From assembly GCF_027744825.2 (NCBI RefSeq), contig NC_071350.1, forward strand, positions 1,984,001-2,048,000: 64,000 nt of DNA. The letters run 5' to 3'. Shown here piece by piece: positions 7,571 through 20,600 of the stretch. The position numbers and the translations under genes are program-made. The stretch comes from Synchiropus splendidus. Its lineage: Eukaryota; Chordata; Actinopteri; Syngnathiformes; Callionymidae. The number at the start of each line of letters is the position of its first letter. Positions within the stretch are counted from its first letter, which is position 1. The notes under the pieces were generated by a model. It worked only from the letters and a program-made list of their open reading frames with translations, searched no databases and was not told the origin of the DNA.

Positions 7571-9641
7571 TGTAGTGATTCCTTCTCCAGAGATTCAAGC
7601 ATGGACCTGGTGAACGTTTCTGGAATGTGTAACTTCAACTCGGAGACATCTCCTTGAGTTCCCACCATGCCTTTGGCAGCTCAGAGGTTTCTGAACCCTC
7701 CGATAAGGACCATAAATCATTGGAATGGTCAAAGGGGGGAGAGACTAGAGCAACAGTCCAGGATGCTGTGCCGTAAGAGGAAAAAACCCTGAACAACTCG
7801 TGAACCCTGTTTGGTGGGGGACACACACAGCTCCCCCTTTTCCAGGTTCCAGATGAATAAAGACAGACTTATATGTGAATGTGTCTTAATGTGTATTTCT
7901 GAAAAAGGACTTTTGTTTCCCACTTAACCCATGGTTTCCACAGGATGTTCCAGCAAACCAGATGCCCTGAACATGTGATGTTAAACTTGACATGAATGGT
8001 TGATTGTTATGTTGATCATTATAAGAAGACAATGTGCTAGAATGGTCATGTTTGGTGTCGTTTGAATGCTTGAATTGAGATGGGAAAGTTTTGACAGATT
8101 GTGAGCAACTTTACAACTCAGGTAATGTTTTATTGTCAAATAAAACTCTGGTACTGGGGGGATCAAAATCTCCCATCTCAAGACTGGAATTTACGACCCC
8201 GTTGGAGGAGGAGGAGGAAGGCCAGGCTTGGAAATCCTCGTCCAATCAGCAATAGGTGATGGAACTCCTTCAACCAATCAAGACTGGACAAGGAGACTCT
8301 TCATGAGAGTTTAAAAGACCCAGTTTACAGAGGTTCATCGCTCTGTTCAGCTCTCTGTTCAGCCCTCTGTGCTCCTCTCTTACCCCGTTGCTCTTTTCCC
8401 CTCTGTCCCTCTGTTGCCCTCGGTTGCGCTCTTTCCCCTCCTTCTGCCGCGTCCTCTGGCTCCTTCGCCTCCTACAACCAACTACAACCAACTTCTCAGA
8501 CGGTTCCTGCTCAAGTTCCTGCAAAGACTCTTGCTTCTCCTCCACCCTTGAAGCCGTGCCAGCGTTCCACTCGCTGCCCATCCAAGTGTGAGAGTGATTG
8601 AGGAACTTCTCCAAAGTTGCACGTCGCCCTCGTCCTCCAGCGGTCTGCCAAGCCAGAGCTTCCTTCAGGAACGGCCCAGTCACACCACGTGATCACAGCC
8701 GGCAGCCGTGACGAGCACGCGAGTCCAACTTTCAACAACCTTCTGCTATCTGGAGTGTGTCATTAAGGCGACCACTCTAGAAGGTTGTTCAGACCGGTGA
8801 ATCACCTGGCACGAGACAAAGATACGCTTCCGGTCCTACGCCGTTCTCTGCCAGCGACGATCACTCCGTCTGCGCCGAAAGATCCACGGCGGTCCGGAAG
8901 ACGATCCGAGAGTGCCATCCACGCCTGAAGCCGCGGGTCCTCATCACCTTCGACTCACCACGCTGAGAACCAGGACGCCTCCCTCCAAAGCCGCCTGCCT
9001 CCTCCCTCATCTCCTGACCGACTTTCTGCATCTACTCATCATCCTCTCATCCATCCATCCATCCATCCCATTCATCCCTCCACTCATCGTCAAAGTAAGC
9101 CGCTGTGTGTCATCTCTGCGCAGATTGGTGTGTTGGGTTTAGTAATATCATTACTTGCCTGAGGTTGACAGTTAGACTAGAACGTCTCAACTTTCCCATC
9201 AGTTACATACGCGTCTGATGCTGTATTGATATTGCTTCATAACAGGTTTACGCTTCCATCGCGATATTGTCGGGATCATCTCACTCCACTTTGCATCTTT
9301 CCTGTTTCTTTCTGTTCTTTTATTCTTAAATAAATCTATAAAATTACGTTGGTCTAGATCACGTTACTTTGGAGTGTATTATAATCAATCTAAGAGCCTC
9401 TGATCAGCAAAGGACATTACATCACGAATAGTGACTTCAGATAAATAGATTGAGTACACTAGTAATTAATTAAGTTACCACCGTTAATTAATTAATTAAG
9501 TGTTAATCAAGAGAGCTTAATAGTCTCCTGGAAACTATATTTCAGGTGGTGCCCCAAACTTTCGAGGTGATATTATTTTTCATAATATCCACGTCACAGA
9601 CGGAGGCGTCCGTGACTAGACCATCCGTCACTTTCACTACA
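7571..9641 (+). mobile_element. Solo LTR of a second retrovirus family
   Basis: 2071 bp bounded by inverted ends TGTAGTGA / TCACTACA and a 4-bp duplication CCAC (7567-7570 and 9642-9645); the satellite monomer is continuous when it is removed. Inside are a TATA-like TTTAAAAG at 8311, a pyrimidine-rich stretch near 8340-8530, a CATC microsatellite near 9049-9067 and AATAAA at 9329-9334, in the order expected of an LTR. It has no coding capacity that looks real. A string TGGTGCCCC at 9547, resembling a primer-binding site, sits about 95 bases inside the right end. The orientation is inferred from TATA and poly(A) order. Confidence 0.75.
8311..8318 (+). promoter_or_regulatory. Candidate TATA box of the solo LTR
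   Basis: TTTAAAAG lies about 740 bases into the element, with a pyrimidine-rich transcript start region after it; the matching AATAAA is about 1 kb downstream. Confidence 0.35.
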
Positions 9642-12600
9642 CCACCTTATCTTATGCTGAAATCGCGTTTTCTGCATTGTGCCATAACTTTGCAGGGAAG
9701 CTTCAGAACATGAAATTTTCACATGCCACTATTGCAGAAATGGTCTTTCTAGTAGTTGCACGTCAAATATAAGCTGTCTGAAGTGTATTTCAAAAGTTAT
9801 CAACTTTTTTATATTTGGCGTTCCTGAATCGACCTTATCTCAGGCTGAAAACGCGTTTTCTGCATTGTGCCATAACTTTACAGGGAAGCTTCAGAACATG
9901 AAATTTTCACATCCCACTATTGCAGAAAGGGTCTTTCTCGTAGTTGCACATCAAATCTAAGCTGTCTGAAGTGTTTTTTCAAAGTTATCAACATTTTTAT
10001 GTTTGGCGTTCCGGAATCGACCTTATCTCAGGCTGAAAACGCCTTTTACGCATTGTGGCATAACTTTGCACGGAAGCTTCAGAACATCAAATTTTCACCT
10101 CCCACTATAGTAGAAATGGTCTTTCTAGTAGTTGCACATCATATCTAAGTTGTCTGAAGTGTTTTTCCAAAGTTATCAACATTTTTATGTTTGGCATTCC
10201 GGAACCCACCTTATGTCAGTTTGAAAACGCGTTTCCTGCTTTGTGGCATAACTTTGCAGGGAAGGTTCAGAACATGAAATTTTCACCTCCCGCTATACCA
10301 GAAAGGATCTTTCTAGTAGTTGCACATCATATCTAAGTTGTCTGAAGTGTTTTTCCAAAGTTATCAACATTTTTATGTTTGGCGTTCCGGAACCCACCTT
10401 ATCTCAGGCTGAAAACGCGTTTTCTGCATTGTGCCATAACTTTGCAGGGAAGCTTCAGAGCATGAAATTTTCACATGCCACTATAGCAGAAATGGTCTTT
10501 CTCGTTGTTGCACGTCAAATCTATGCTGTCTGAAGTGTATTTCAAAAGTTATCAACTTTTTTATATTTGGCGTTCCTGAATCGACCTTATCTCAGGCTGA
10601 AAACGCGTATAACGCATTATTCCATAACTTTGCAGGGAAGCTTCAGAACATCGAATTTTCACCACCCACTATAGCAGAAAGGGTCTTTCTCGTAGTTGCT
10701 CATCAAATCTAAGCTGTCTGAAGTGTTTTTCCAAAGTTATCAACATTTTTATGTTTGGCGTTCCGGAATCAACCTTATCTCAGGCTGAAAACGCGTTTTA
10801 CGCATTGTGCCATAACTTTGCAGGGAAGCTTCAGAACATAAAATTTTCACCTCCCACTAAAGTAGAAAGGGTCTTTCTCGTAGTTGCACATCAAATCTAA
10901 GCTGTCTGAAGTGTTTTTCCAAAGTTATCAACATTTTTATTTTTGGCGTTCCGGAACCCACCTTATCTCAGGCTGAATACGGCTTTTACGCATTGTGGCA
11001 TAACTTTGCACGGAAGCTTCAGAACATCAAATTTTCACCTCCCACTATAGTAGAAATGGTCTTTCTAGTAGTTGCACATCAATTCTAATCTGTCTGAAGT
11101 GTATTTAAAAAGTCATCAACTTTTTTATTTTTGGCGTTGCGGAATCGACCTTATCTCAGGCTGAAAACGCGCTTTCTGCTTTGTGCCATAACTTTGCAGG
11201 GAAGCTTCACAACACGAAATTTTAACCTCCCACTAGAGAATAAAGGGTCTTTTTGTAGTTGCACATCAAATCTAAGCTGTCTGAAGTGTTTTTTCAAAGT
11301 TACAACATTTTTATGTTTGGCGTTCTGGAATCGAACTTATCTCAGGCTGAAAATGAGTTTTCTGCATAGTGCCATAACTTTGCAGGGAAGCTTCAGAACA
11401 TGAAATTTTCAACTTCGACCATATCAGAAAGGGTCTTTCTAGTAGTTGCACATCGAATCTAAGCAGTCTGAAGTGTTTTTCCAAAGTTATCATCATTTTT
11501 GTGTTTGGCGTTCCGGAATCGATCTTATCTCAGGCTGAAAATGTGTTTTCTGCATTGAGCAATAACTTTGCTGGGAAGCTTCAGAACATGAAATTTTAAC
11601 CTCCCACTATGGCATAAAGGGTCTTTCTAGTAGTTGCACATCATATCTAAGCTGTCTGAAGTGTTTTTCCAAAGTTATCAACATTTTTATGTGTGGCGTT
11701 CCGGAACCCACCTTATATCAGGCTGAAAACGCGTTTTCTGCATTGTGCCATTACTTTGCAGGGAAGCTTCAGAATATGACATTTTAACCTCCCACTATTG
11801 CAGAAAACGTCTGTCTTGTAGTTGCACATCAAATCTAAGCTGTCTGAAGTGTTTTTCCAAAGTTGTCAACATTTGTATTTTTGGCGTTCCGGAACCCACC
11901 TTATCTCAGGCTGAAAACGCGTTTTCTGCATTGTGCCATAACTTTGCACAAAGCTTCAGAACATGAAATTTTCACCTCCTACTATAGCAGAAAGGGTCTT
12001 TCTAGTAGTTGCACATCAGATCTAATCTGTCTGAAGTGTTTTTCCAAATGTTATCAACATTTTTATGTTTGGCGTTCCGGAATCGAACTTATCTCAGGCT
12101 GAAAACGCGTTTTCTGCATAGTGCCAAAACTTTGCTGGGAAGCTTCAGAACATTACATTTTCAGCTCCCGCTTTAGCAGAAAGGTTCTTTCTAGTAGTTG
12201 CACATCAAATCTAAGCTGTCTGAAGTGTTTTTCCAAAGTTATCAAGATTTTTATGTTTGGCGTTTTGCAATCGACCTTATTTCAAGGCTGAAAACGCGTT
12301 TTCTGCATTGTGCCATAACTTTGCAGGGAAGCTTCAGAACATGAAATTTTCACGTCCCACAATAGCAGAAACGGTATTTCTAGTAGTTGCACTTCACATC
12401 TAAGTTGTCTGAAGTGTTTTTCCAAAGTTATCAACATTTTTATGTTTGGCGTTCCGGAATCGACCTAATCTCAGGCTGAAAACGCGCGTTACGCAATGTG
12501 CCATAACTTTGCATATAGCTTCAGAACATTAAATTTTCACCTCCCATTATAGCAGAAAGGGTCTTTCTAGTAGTTGCAGATCGAATCTATGCTGACTGAA

Positions 12601-15600
12601 ATGTTTTTACAGAGTAATCAACATTTTTATATTTGGCGTATCGGAACCCACCTTATCTCAGGCTGAAAACGCGTTTTCTGCTTTGTGCCATAACTTTGCA
12701 TTGAAGCTTCAGAACATGAAAATTTCACTTCCCACTATAGCAGAAAGGGTCTTTCTAGTAGTTGCAGATCAAATCTAAGCTGTCTGAAGTGTTTTTCCGA
12801 AGTTATCAACATTTTTAAGTTTGGCGTTCTGGAACCCACCTTATCTCAGGCTGAAAACGCGTTTTCTGCTGTGTGCCATTACTTTGCAGGGAAGCTTCAG
12901 AACATGAAATTTTCACATCCCACTATAGCAGAAACGGTCTTTCTAGTAGTTGCACATCAAATCTAAGCTGTCTGAAGTGTTTTTCCAAAGTTATCAACAT
13001 TTTTATGTTTGGCGTTCTGCAATCGACCTTATCTCAGGCTGAAAACACGTTTGCCGCATTGTGCCATAACTTTTCAGGGAAGGTTCAGAACATGAAAATT
13101 TCACATCCCACTATAGCAGAAAGGGTCTTTCTAGTAGTTGCACATTTAATCTAAGCTGTCTGAAGTGTTTTTCCAAAGTTATCAACATTTTTATGGTTGG
13201 CGTTCCGGAACCCACCTCATCTCAGGCTGAAAATGCGTTTTCTGCATTGTGCCATAACTTTGCAGAGAAGCTTCAAAACATGAAATTTTCAACTCCCGCT
13301 TTAGCAGAAAGGTTCTTTCTAGTAGTTGCACATCAAATCTAAGCTTTAGTCTGAAGTGGTTTTCCAAAGTTATCAAGATTTTTATGTTTGGCGTTTTGCA
13401 ATCGACCATATCTCAGGCTGAAAACGCGTTTTCTGCATTGTGCCATAACTTTGCAGGGAAGCTTCAGAACATGAAATTTTCAACTCCCGCTTTAGCAGAA
13501 AGGTTCTTTCTAGTAGTTGCACATCAAATCTAAGCTGTCTGAAGTGTTTTTCCAAAGTTATCAAGATTTTTATGTTTGGCGTTTTGCAATCGACCTTATC
13601 TCAGGCAGAAAACGTGTTTTACGCATTGTGCCATAACTTTGCAGGGAAGCTTCAGAACTTGAAATTATCACCACCCACTATAGCAGAAAGGGTCTTTCTA
13701 GTAGTTGCACATCAAATCTAAGCTGTCTGAAGTGTTTTTCCAAAGTTATCAACATTTTTATGTTTGGCGTCCGGAATCGACCTAATCTCAGGCTGAAAAC
13801 GCGCTTTACGCAATGTGCCATAACTTTGCATATAGCTTCAGAACATTAAATTTTCACCTCCCATTATAGCAGAAAGGGTCTTTCTAGTAGTTGCAGATCG
13901 AATCTATGCTGACTGAAATGTTTTTACAGAGTAATCAACATTTTTATGTTTGGCATACCGGAACCCACCTTATCTCAGGCTGAAAACGTGTTTTCTGCAT
14001 TGTGCCATGACTTTGCAGGAAACCCTCAAAAAATGATATTTTCACCTCCCACTATAGTAGAAAGGGTCTTTTTAGTATTTGCACATCATATCTAAGCTGT
14101 CTGAAGTGTTTTTCCAAAGTTATCAACATTTTTATGTTTGGTGTTCCGGAATCGACCTTATCTCAGGCTGAAAACGCCTTTTACACATTGTGCCATAACT
14201 TTGCAGGGAAGCTTCAGAACAAGCAATTTTCACCTCCCACTATAGCAGAAAGGGTCTTTCTAGTAGTTGCACATCAAATCTAAGCTGTCTGAAGTATTTT
14301 TCCAAAGTTATCAACATTTTTATGTTTGGCGTTCCTGAACCCACCTTATCTCAGTCTGAAAACGCATTTCCTCCATTGTGCCATAACTTTGCAGGGAAGA
14401 TTCAGAACATGAAATTTTCACCTCCCACTATAGCAGAAAGGGTCTTTCTAGTAGTTGCACATCAAATATAAGCTGTCTGAAGTGTTTTTCAAAGTTATCA
14501 ACATTTTTATGTTTGGCGTCAGGAATCGACCTTATCTCAGGCTGAAAACGCGTTATACGCATAGTGCCATAACTTTGCATGTAGCTTCAGAACATGATAT
14601 TTTCACCTCCTACTAAAGTAGAAAGGGTCTTTCTAGTAGTTGCACATCAAATATAAGCTGTCTGAATTTTTTTCCAACGTTATCAACATTTTTATGTTTG
14701 GCGTTGTGCAATCGACCTTATCTCAGGCTGAAAACGCGTTTTCTGCATTGTGCCATAACTTTTCAGGGAAGGTTCAGAACATGAAAATTTCACATCCCAC
14801 TATAGCAGAAAGGGTCTTTCTCGTAGTTGTACATTTAATCTAAGCTGTCTGAAGTGTTTTTCCAAAGTTATCAACATTTTTATGGTTGGCGTTCCGGAAC
14901 CCACCTCATCTCAGGCTGAAAATGTGTTTTCTGCATTGTGCCATAACTTTGCAGAGAAGCTTCAGAACATGAAATTTTCACCTCCCACAATAGCAGAAAG
15001 GGTTTTTCTAGTAGTTGCAGATCAAATCTATGCTGACTGAAATGTTTTTCCAGAGTAATCAACATTTTTATGTTTGGCGTACCAGAACCCACCTTGTCTC
15101 AGGCTGAAAACGTGTTTTCTGCATTGTGCCATAACTTTGCAGGAAACCCTCAGAACATGATATTTTCACCTCCCAGTATAGTAGAAAGGGTCTTTCTAGT
15201 ATTTGCACATCATATCTAAGCTGTCTGAAGTGTTTTTCCAAAGTTATCAACATTTTTATGTTTGTTGTTCCGGAATCGACCTTATCTCAGGCTGAAAACG
15301 CGTTTTACACATTGTGCCATAACTTTGCAGAGAAGCTACAGAACATGAAATTTTCAACTCCCACTATAGCAGAAAGGGTCTTTCTATTAGTTGCACATCA
15401 AATCTAAGTTGTCTGAAGTGTTTTTCCAAAGTTATCAACATTTTTATGTTTGGCGTTTCGGAACCCACCTCAAATCAGGCTGAAAACGCGTTTTCTGCTT
15501 TGTGCCATAACTTTGCATAAAGCTTCAGAACATCAAATTTTCACCTGCCGCTATAATAGAAAGGGTCTTTCTAGTAGTTGCACATCAAATCTAAGCTGTC

Positions 15601-16532
15601 TGAAGTGTTTTTCGAAAGTTATCAACATTTTTATGTTTGGCGTTCCAGAATCGACTGTATCTCAGGCTGAAAACGCGTTGTCTGCATTGTGCCATAACTT
15701 TGCATGGAAGCTTCCGAACATGAAATTTTAACCTCCCACTATAGCAGAAAGGGTCTTTCTAGTAGTTGCACATCAAATCTAAGCTCTCTGAAGTGTTTTT
15801 CCAAAGATATCAACAGTTTTATGTTTGGCGTTCCGGAATCGACCTTATCTCAGGCTGAAAACGCGTTTTCTGCATTGTGCCATAACTTTGCAGGGAAGCT
15901 TCAGAACATGAAATTTTCACGTCCCACAATAACAGAAACGGTATTTCTAGTAGTTGCACTTCACATCTAAGTTGTCTGAAGTGTTTTTCCAAAGTTATCA
16001 ACATTTTTATGTTTGGCGTTCCGGAACTTACCTCATATCAGGCTGAAAATGCGTTTTACGCATTGTGCCATAATTTTGCAAGGAAGCTTCAGAACATGAA
16101 ATTATCACCACCCACTATAGCAGAAAGGGTCTTTCTAGTAGTTGCAGATCAAATCTAAGCTGTCGAAAGTGTTTTTCCAAAGTTATCAACATTTTTATGT
16201 TTGGCGTCCGGAATCGACCTTATCTCATGCTGAAAACGCCTTTTCTGCATTGTGCCATAACTTTGCAGGGAAGCTTCGGAACATGAAATTTTCACCTCCC
16301 ACAATAGCGGAAAGGGTCTTTCTAGTCGTTGCACATCAAATCTAAGCTGTCTGAAATGTTTTTACAAAGTTATCAACATTTTTATGTTTGGCGTTCCCGA
16401 ATCGACCTTATCTCAGCCTGAAAACGTGTTTTACGCATTGTGCCATAACTTTGCAGGGAAGCTTCCGAACATGAAATTATCACCACCCACTATAGCAGAA
16501 AGGGTCTTTCGAGTAGTTGCACATCAAATCTA
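9642..16532 (+). repeat. 188-bp satellite array
   Basis: Head-to-tail monomers of the same satellite, more diverged here than in the 20-32 kb block: copies carry small indels and many substitutions. Two junction forms alternate, GGAATCGACC and GGAACCCACC. A segment at about 14.95-15.64 kb recurs at about 18.38-19.07 kb with an offset of 3432 bp. No genes. Confidence 0.95.
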
Positions 16533-16717
16533 GGGAGTTAAATGAGCTGGCTAGGAGCAAATTAGAAATAATATTTAACAATTAAACAAACAAGAAAACA
16601 ACTGAAATCGTCACCGAACCGGGAGTTAAATGAGCTAGCTAGCATAAGAGACCGAAACAATGACAACCGGGAGGTAAATGAGCTGGCTAGCATGAGAGAC
16701 TGAAACAATGAGAACCA

Positions 16718-17095
16718 GGAGTTAAATGAGCTAGCTAGCACAAAAAACAAGAAGCTGAACAGAGAGGGAGAGACATGAGAACCAGCTAGCTAGCATGAGA
16801 GACCGGAACAATGAGAACCAGGAGTTAAATGAGCTAGCTAGCACACAAAACAAGAAGCTGAACAGAGAGGGAGAGACACGAGAACCATCTAGCTAGCATG
16901 AGAGACTGACACATTGAGAACCAGGAGTTAAATGAGCTAGCTAGCACAAAAAACAAGAAGCTGAACAGAGAGGGAGAGACATGAGAACCAGCTAGCTAGC
17001 ATGAGAGACCGGAACAATGAGAACCAGGAGTTAAATGAGCTAGCTAGCACACAAAACAAGAAGCTGAACAGAGAGGGAGAGACACGAGAACCAGG
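16718..17095 (+). repeat. 103-bp minisatellite
   Basis: Units start GGAGTTAAATGAGCTAGCTAGC at 16718, 16821, 16924 and 17027, exactly 103 bp apart, with partial diverged copies from about 16535. Each unit contains nested GCTAGCTAGC palindromes and an AGAGGGAGAGACA stretch. Confidence 0.8.
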
Positions 17096-17439
17096 AGTTA
17101 CCAAGGGGAACGAGAAGTCCAAAAAACACAGGAGCGAGTGGACACATCACAGGGAATATGGAAACGAAGAACAACACTGGGAACAAATCATGGGAATAAA
17201 TATATAACGGTCTGGCACACGTTGCTGGAGCCCAGGTGTTCTTGTACACAAGTCATCAGAGGTTAATCGGCTCCAGCTGTGTGCCAAAGGAACAGAGGGG
17301 AAAAAAGCAAAACCAGAATTCGGAGCCTGGAAGCGGAGCCATGACAGTACCCCTCCCGTAAAGAACACCTCTTGGTGTTCTGCCAGTTATGGAAGCACGG
17401 TCGTCGTAGACGAGGGGAGGAGGAGGCCCATTGGAGCAC

Positions 17440-17652
17440 TTGACGAGCCGGACTGCAGCGAGCCGGAAGACACGCTGGGGTCCTGGGGAGGCGGTGGGTG
17501 GGAAGCCGCGCTGTGGTCTTTGGGAAGCCGCGGCTGCTGGGATCTTCAGAAGGCCGCGGCGGCAGCTTGGTAGCCACGCTGGGATCTTCGGGAGGCCGCG
17601 GCGGCGGCTTGGGAGCCACGCTGGAGCCATCGGGAGGACGCGGAGGCCGCTT
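17440..17652 (+). repeat. GC-rich tandem repeat
   Basis: About four imperfect copies of a roughly 50-54-bp unit built on GGAGGCCGCGGCGGC, AGCCACGCTG and GGGATCTTC. The composition contrasts sharply with the AT-rich satellite on either side. Confidence 0.6.
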
Positions 17653-20600
17653 GAAATTTTTGCCTCCCAATATAGCAGAAAGGGTCTTTCGAGTAGATGC
17701 ACATCAAATTTAAGCTGTCTGAAGTGTTTTTCCAAAGTTATCAACATTTTTATGTTTGACGTTCCGGAACCCACCTTATCTCAGGCTGAAAACGTGTTTT
17801 CTACTTTGAGCTATATCTTTGCAGGGAAGCTTCAGAACATTACATTTTCACATCCCACGATAGCAGAAAGGGTCTTTCTAGTAGTTGCACATCAAATGTT
17901 AGCAGTCTGAAGTGTTTTTCCAAAGTTATCAACATTTTTATGTTTGACGTTCCGGAACCCACCTTATCTCAGGCTGAAAACGCGTTTTCTGCATTGTGCC
18001 ATAACTTTGCAGGGAAGCTTCAGAACATGGAATTTTCAACTCCCACTATAGCAGAAAAGGTCTTTGTAGTAGTTGCACATCAAATCTAAGCTGTCTGAAG
18101 TGTTTTTCCAAAGTTATCAACATTTTTATGTTTGGCGTCCGAAATCGACCTTATCTCAGGCTGAAAACGCGCTTTACGCAATGTGCCATAATTTTGCATA
18201 TAGCTTCAGTACGTGAAATTTTCACCTCCCACTATAGCAGAAAGGGTTTTTCTAGTAGTTGCAGATCAAATCTATGCTTTCTGAAATGTTTTTCGAAAGT
18301 TATCAACATTTTTTTGTTTGGCGTTCCGGAACCCACCTTATCTCAGGCTGAAAACGCGTTTTACGCATTGTGCCATAACTTTGCAGGGAAGCTTCAGAAC
18401 ATGAAATTTTCACCTCCCACAATAGCAGAAAGGGTTTTTCTAGTAGTTGCAGATCAAATCTATGCTGACTGAAATGTTTTTCCAGAGTAATCAACATTTT
18501 TATGTTTGGCGTACCAGAACCCACCTTGTCTCAGGCTGAAAACGTGTTTTCTGCATTGTGCCATAACTTTGCAGGAAACCCTCAGAACATGATATTTTCA
18601 CCTCCCAGTATAGTAGAAAGGGTCTTTCTAGTATTTGCACATCATATCTAAGCTGTCTGAAGTGTTTTTCCAAAGTTATCAACATTTTTATGTTTGTTGT
18701 TCCGGAATCGACCTTATCTCAGGCTGAAAACGCGTTTTACACATTGTGCCATAACTTTGCAGAGAAGCTACAGAACATGAAATTTTCAACTCCCACTATA
18801 GCAGAAAGGGTCTTTCTATTAGTTGCACATCAAATCTAAGTTGTCTGAAGTGTTTTTCCAAAGTTATCAACATTTTTATGTTTGGCGTTTCGGAACCCAC
18901 CTCAAATCAGGCTGAAAACGCGTTTTCTGCTTTGTGCCATAACTTTGCATAAAGCTTCAGAACATGAAATTTTCACCTGCCGCTATAATAGAAAGGGTCT
19001 TTCTAGTAGTTGCACATCAAATCTAAGCTGTCTGAAGTGTTTTTCCAAAGTTATCAACATTTTTATGTTTGGCGTTCCGGAATCAACCTTATCTCAGGAT
19101 GAAAACGCATTTTCTGCATTGTGCCATAACTTCTCAGGGAAGCTTCAGAACATGAAATGTTCACCTCCCACTATAGCAGAAAGGTTCTTTCTAGTAGTTG
19201 CACATCAAAGCTAAGCTGTCTGAAGTGTTTTTCCAAAGTTATCAACATTTTTATGTTTGGCGTTCCGGAATCAACCTTATCTCAGGCTGAAAACGCATTT
19301 TCTGCATTGTGCCATAACTTTGCAAGGAAGCTTGAGAACATGAAATTTTCACCTCCCACTACAGCAGAAAGGGTCTTTCTAGTAGTTGCACATCAAATCT
19401 AAGCTGTCTGAAGTGTTTTTTCCAAAGTTATCAACATTTTTACGTATGGCGTTTGGGAACCCACCTTATCTCAGGCTGAAAACGCGTTTTCTGCATTGTG
19501 CCATAACTTCTCAGGGAAGCTTCAGAACATGAAATGTTCACCTCCCACTATAGCAGAAAGGTTCTTTCTAGTTGTTGCACATCAAATCTAAGCTGTCTGA
19601 AGTGTTTTTCCAAAGTTATCAACATTTTTATGTTTGGCGTTCCGGAATCAACCTTATCTCAGGCTGAAAACGCATTTTCTGCATTGTGCCATAACTTTGC
19701 AAGGAAGCTTCAGAACATGAAATTTTCACCTCCCACTATAGCAGAAAGGGTCTTTCTAGTAGTTGCACATCAAATCTAAGCTGTCTGAAGTGTTTTTTCA
19801 AAGTTATCAACAGTTTTATGTTTGGCGTTCCGGAATCGACCTAATCTCAGGATGAAAATGCATTTTCTGCATTGTCCCATAACTTTCCAGGGAAGCTTCA
19901 GAACATGAAATTTTGACCTCCCACTATAGCAGAAAGGGTCTTTCTAGTAGTTGCACATCAAATCTAAGCTGTCTGAAGTGTTTTTCGAAAGTTATCAACA
20001 TTTTTATGTTTGGCGTTCCAGAATCGACTGTATCTCAGGCTGAAAACGCCTTGTCTGCATTGTGCCATACCTTTGCATGGAAGCTTCCGAACATGAAATT
20101 TTAACCTCCCACTATAGCAGAAAGGGTCTTTCTAGTAGTTGCACATCAAATCTAAGCTGTCTGAAGTGTTTTTCCAAAGTTATCAACATTTTTATGTTTG
20201 GCGTTCCGGAACCCACCTTATCTCAGGCTGAAAACGCGTTTTCTGCATTGTGCCATAACTTTGCAGGGAAGCTTCAGAACATGAAATTTTCACCTCCCAC
20301 TATAGGAGAAAGGGTCTTTCTAGTAGTGGCACATCAAATCTAAGCTGTCTGAAGTGTTTTTCCAAAGTTATCAACATTTTTATGTTTGGCGTTCCGGAAT
20401 CGACCTTATCTCAGGATGAAAAATCGTTTTCTGCATTGTCCCGTAACTTTCCAGGGAAGCTTCAGAACATGAAATTTTGACGTCCCACTATTGCAGAAAG
20501 GGTCTTTCTAGTAGTTGCACATCAAATCTAAGCTGTCTGAAGTGTTTTTCCAAAGTTATCAACATTTTTATCTTTGGCGTTCCGGAATCAACCTTATCTC

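Larger units (their letters stand above)
16533..17652 (+). other. Non-satellite block interrupting the array
   Basis: Satellite stops after CACATCAAATCTA and resumes at a different monomer position (GAAATTTTTGCCTCCC), so this is not a clean insertion with target duplication. It contains a 103-bp minisatellite, about 300 bases of unique sequence (17110-17430) with a hairpin AACACC-TCTT-GGTGTT near 17367, and a GC-rich repeat. The unique part may be a fragment of an older mobile element; I cannot name it. No supported gene. Confidence 0.6.

Noticed and set aside
8270..8683. Charged 137-codon minus-strand frame in the solo LTR
   Set aside because: It is antisense to the pyrimidine-rich transcribed part of the LTR; composition alone explains the Arg/Glu/Gln richness.
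16533..17652. Treating the non-satellite block as a transposon with target duplication
   Set aside because: Monomer phase differs on the two sides and no terminal inverted repeats or duplications were found.
17431..17910. 159-codon frame from the GC-rich block into the satellite
   Set aside because: It joins a GC-rich minisatellite to satellite sequence; no plausible protein.
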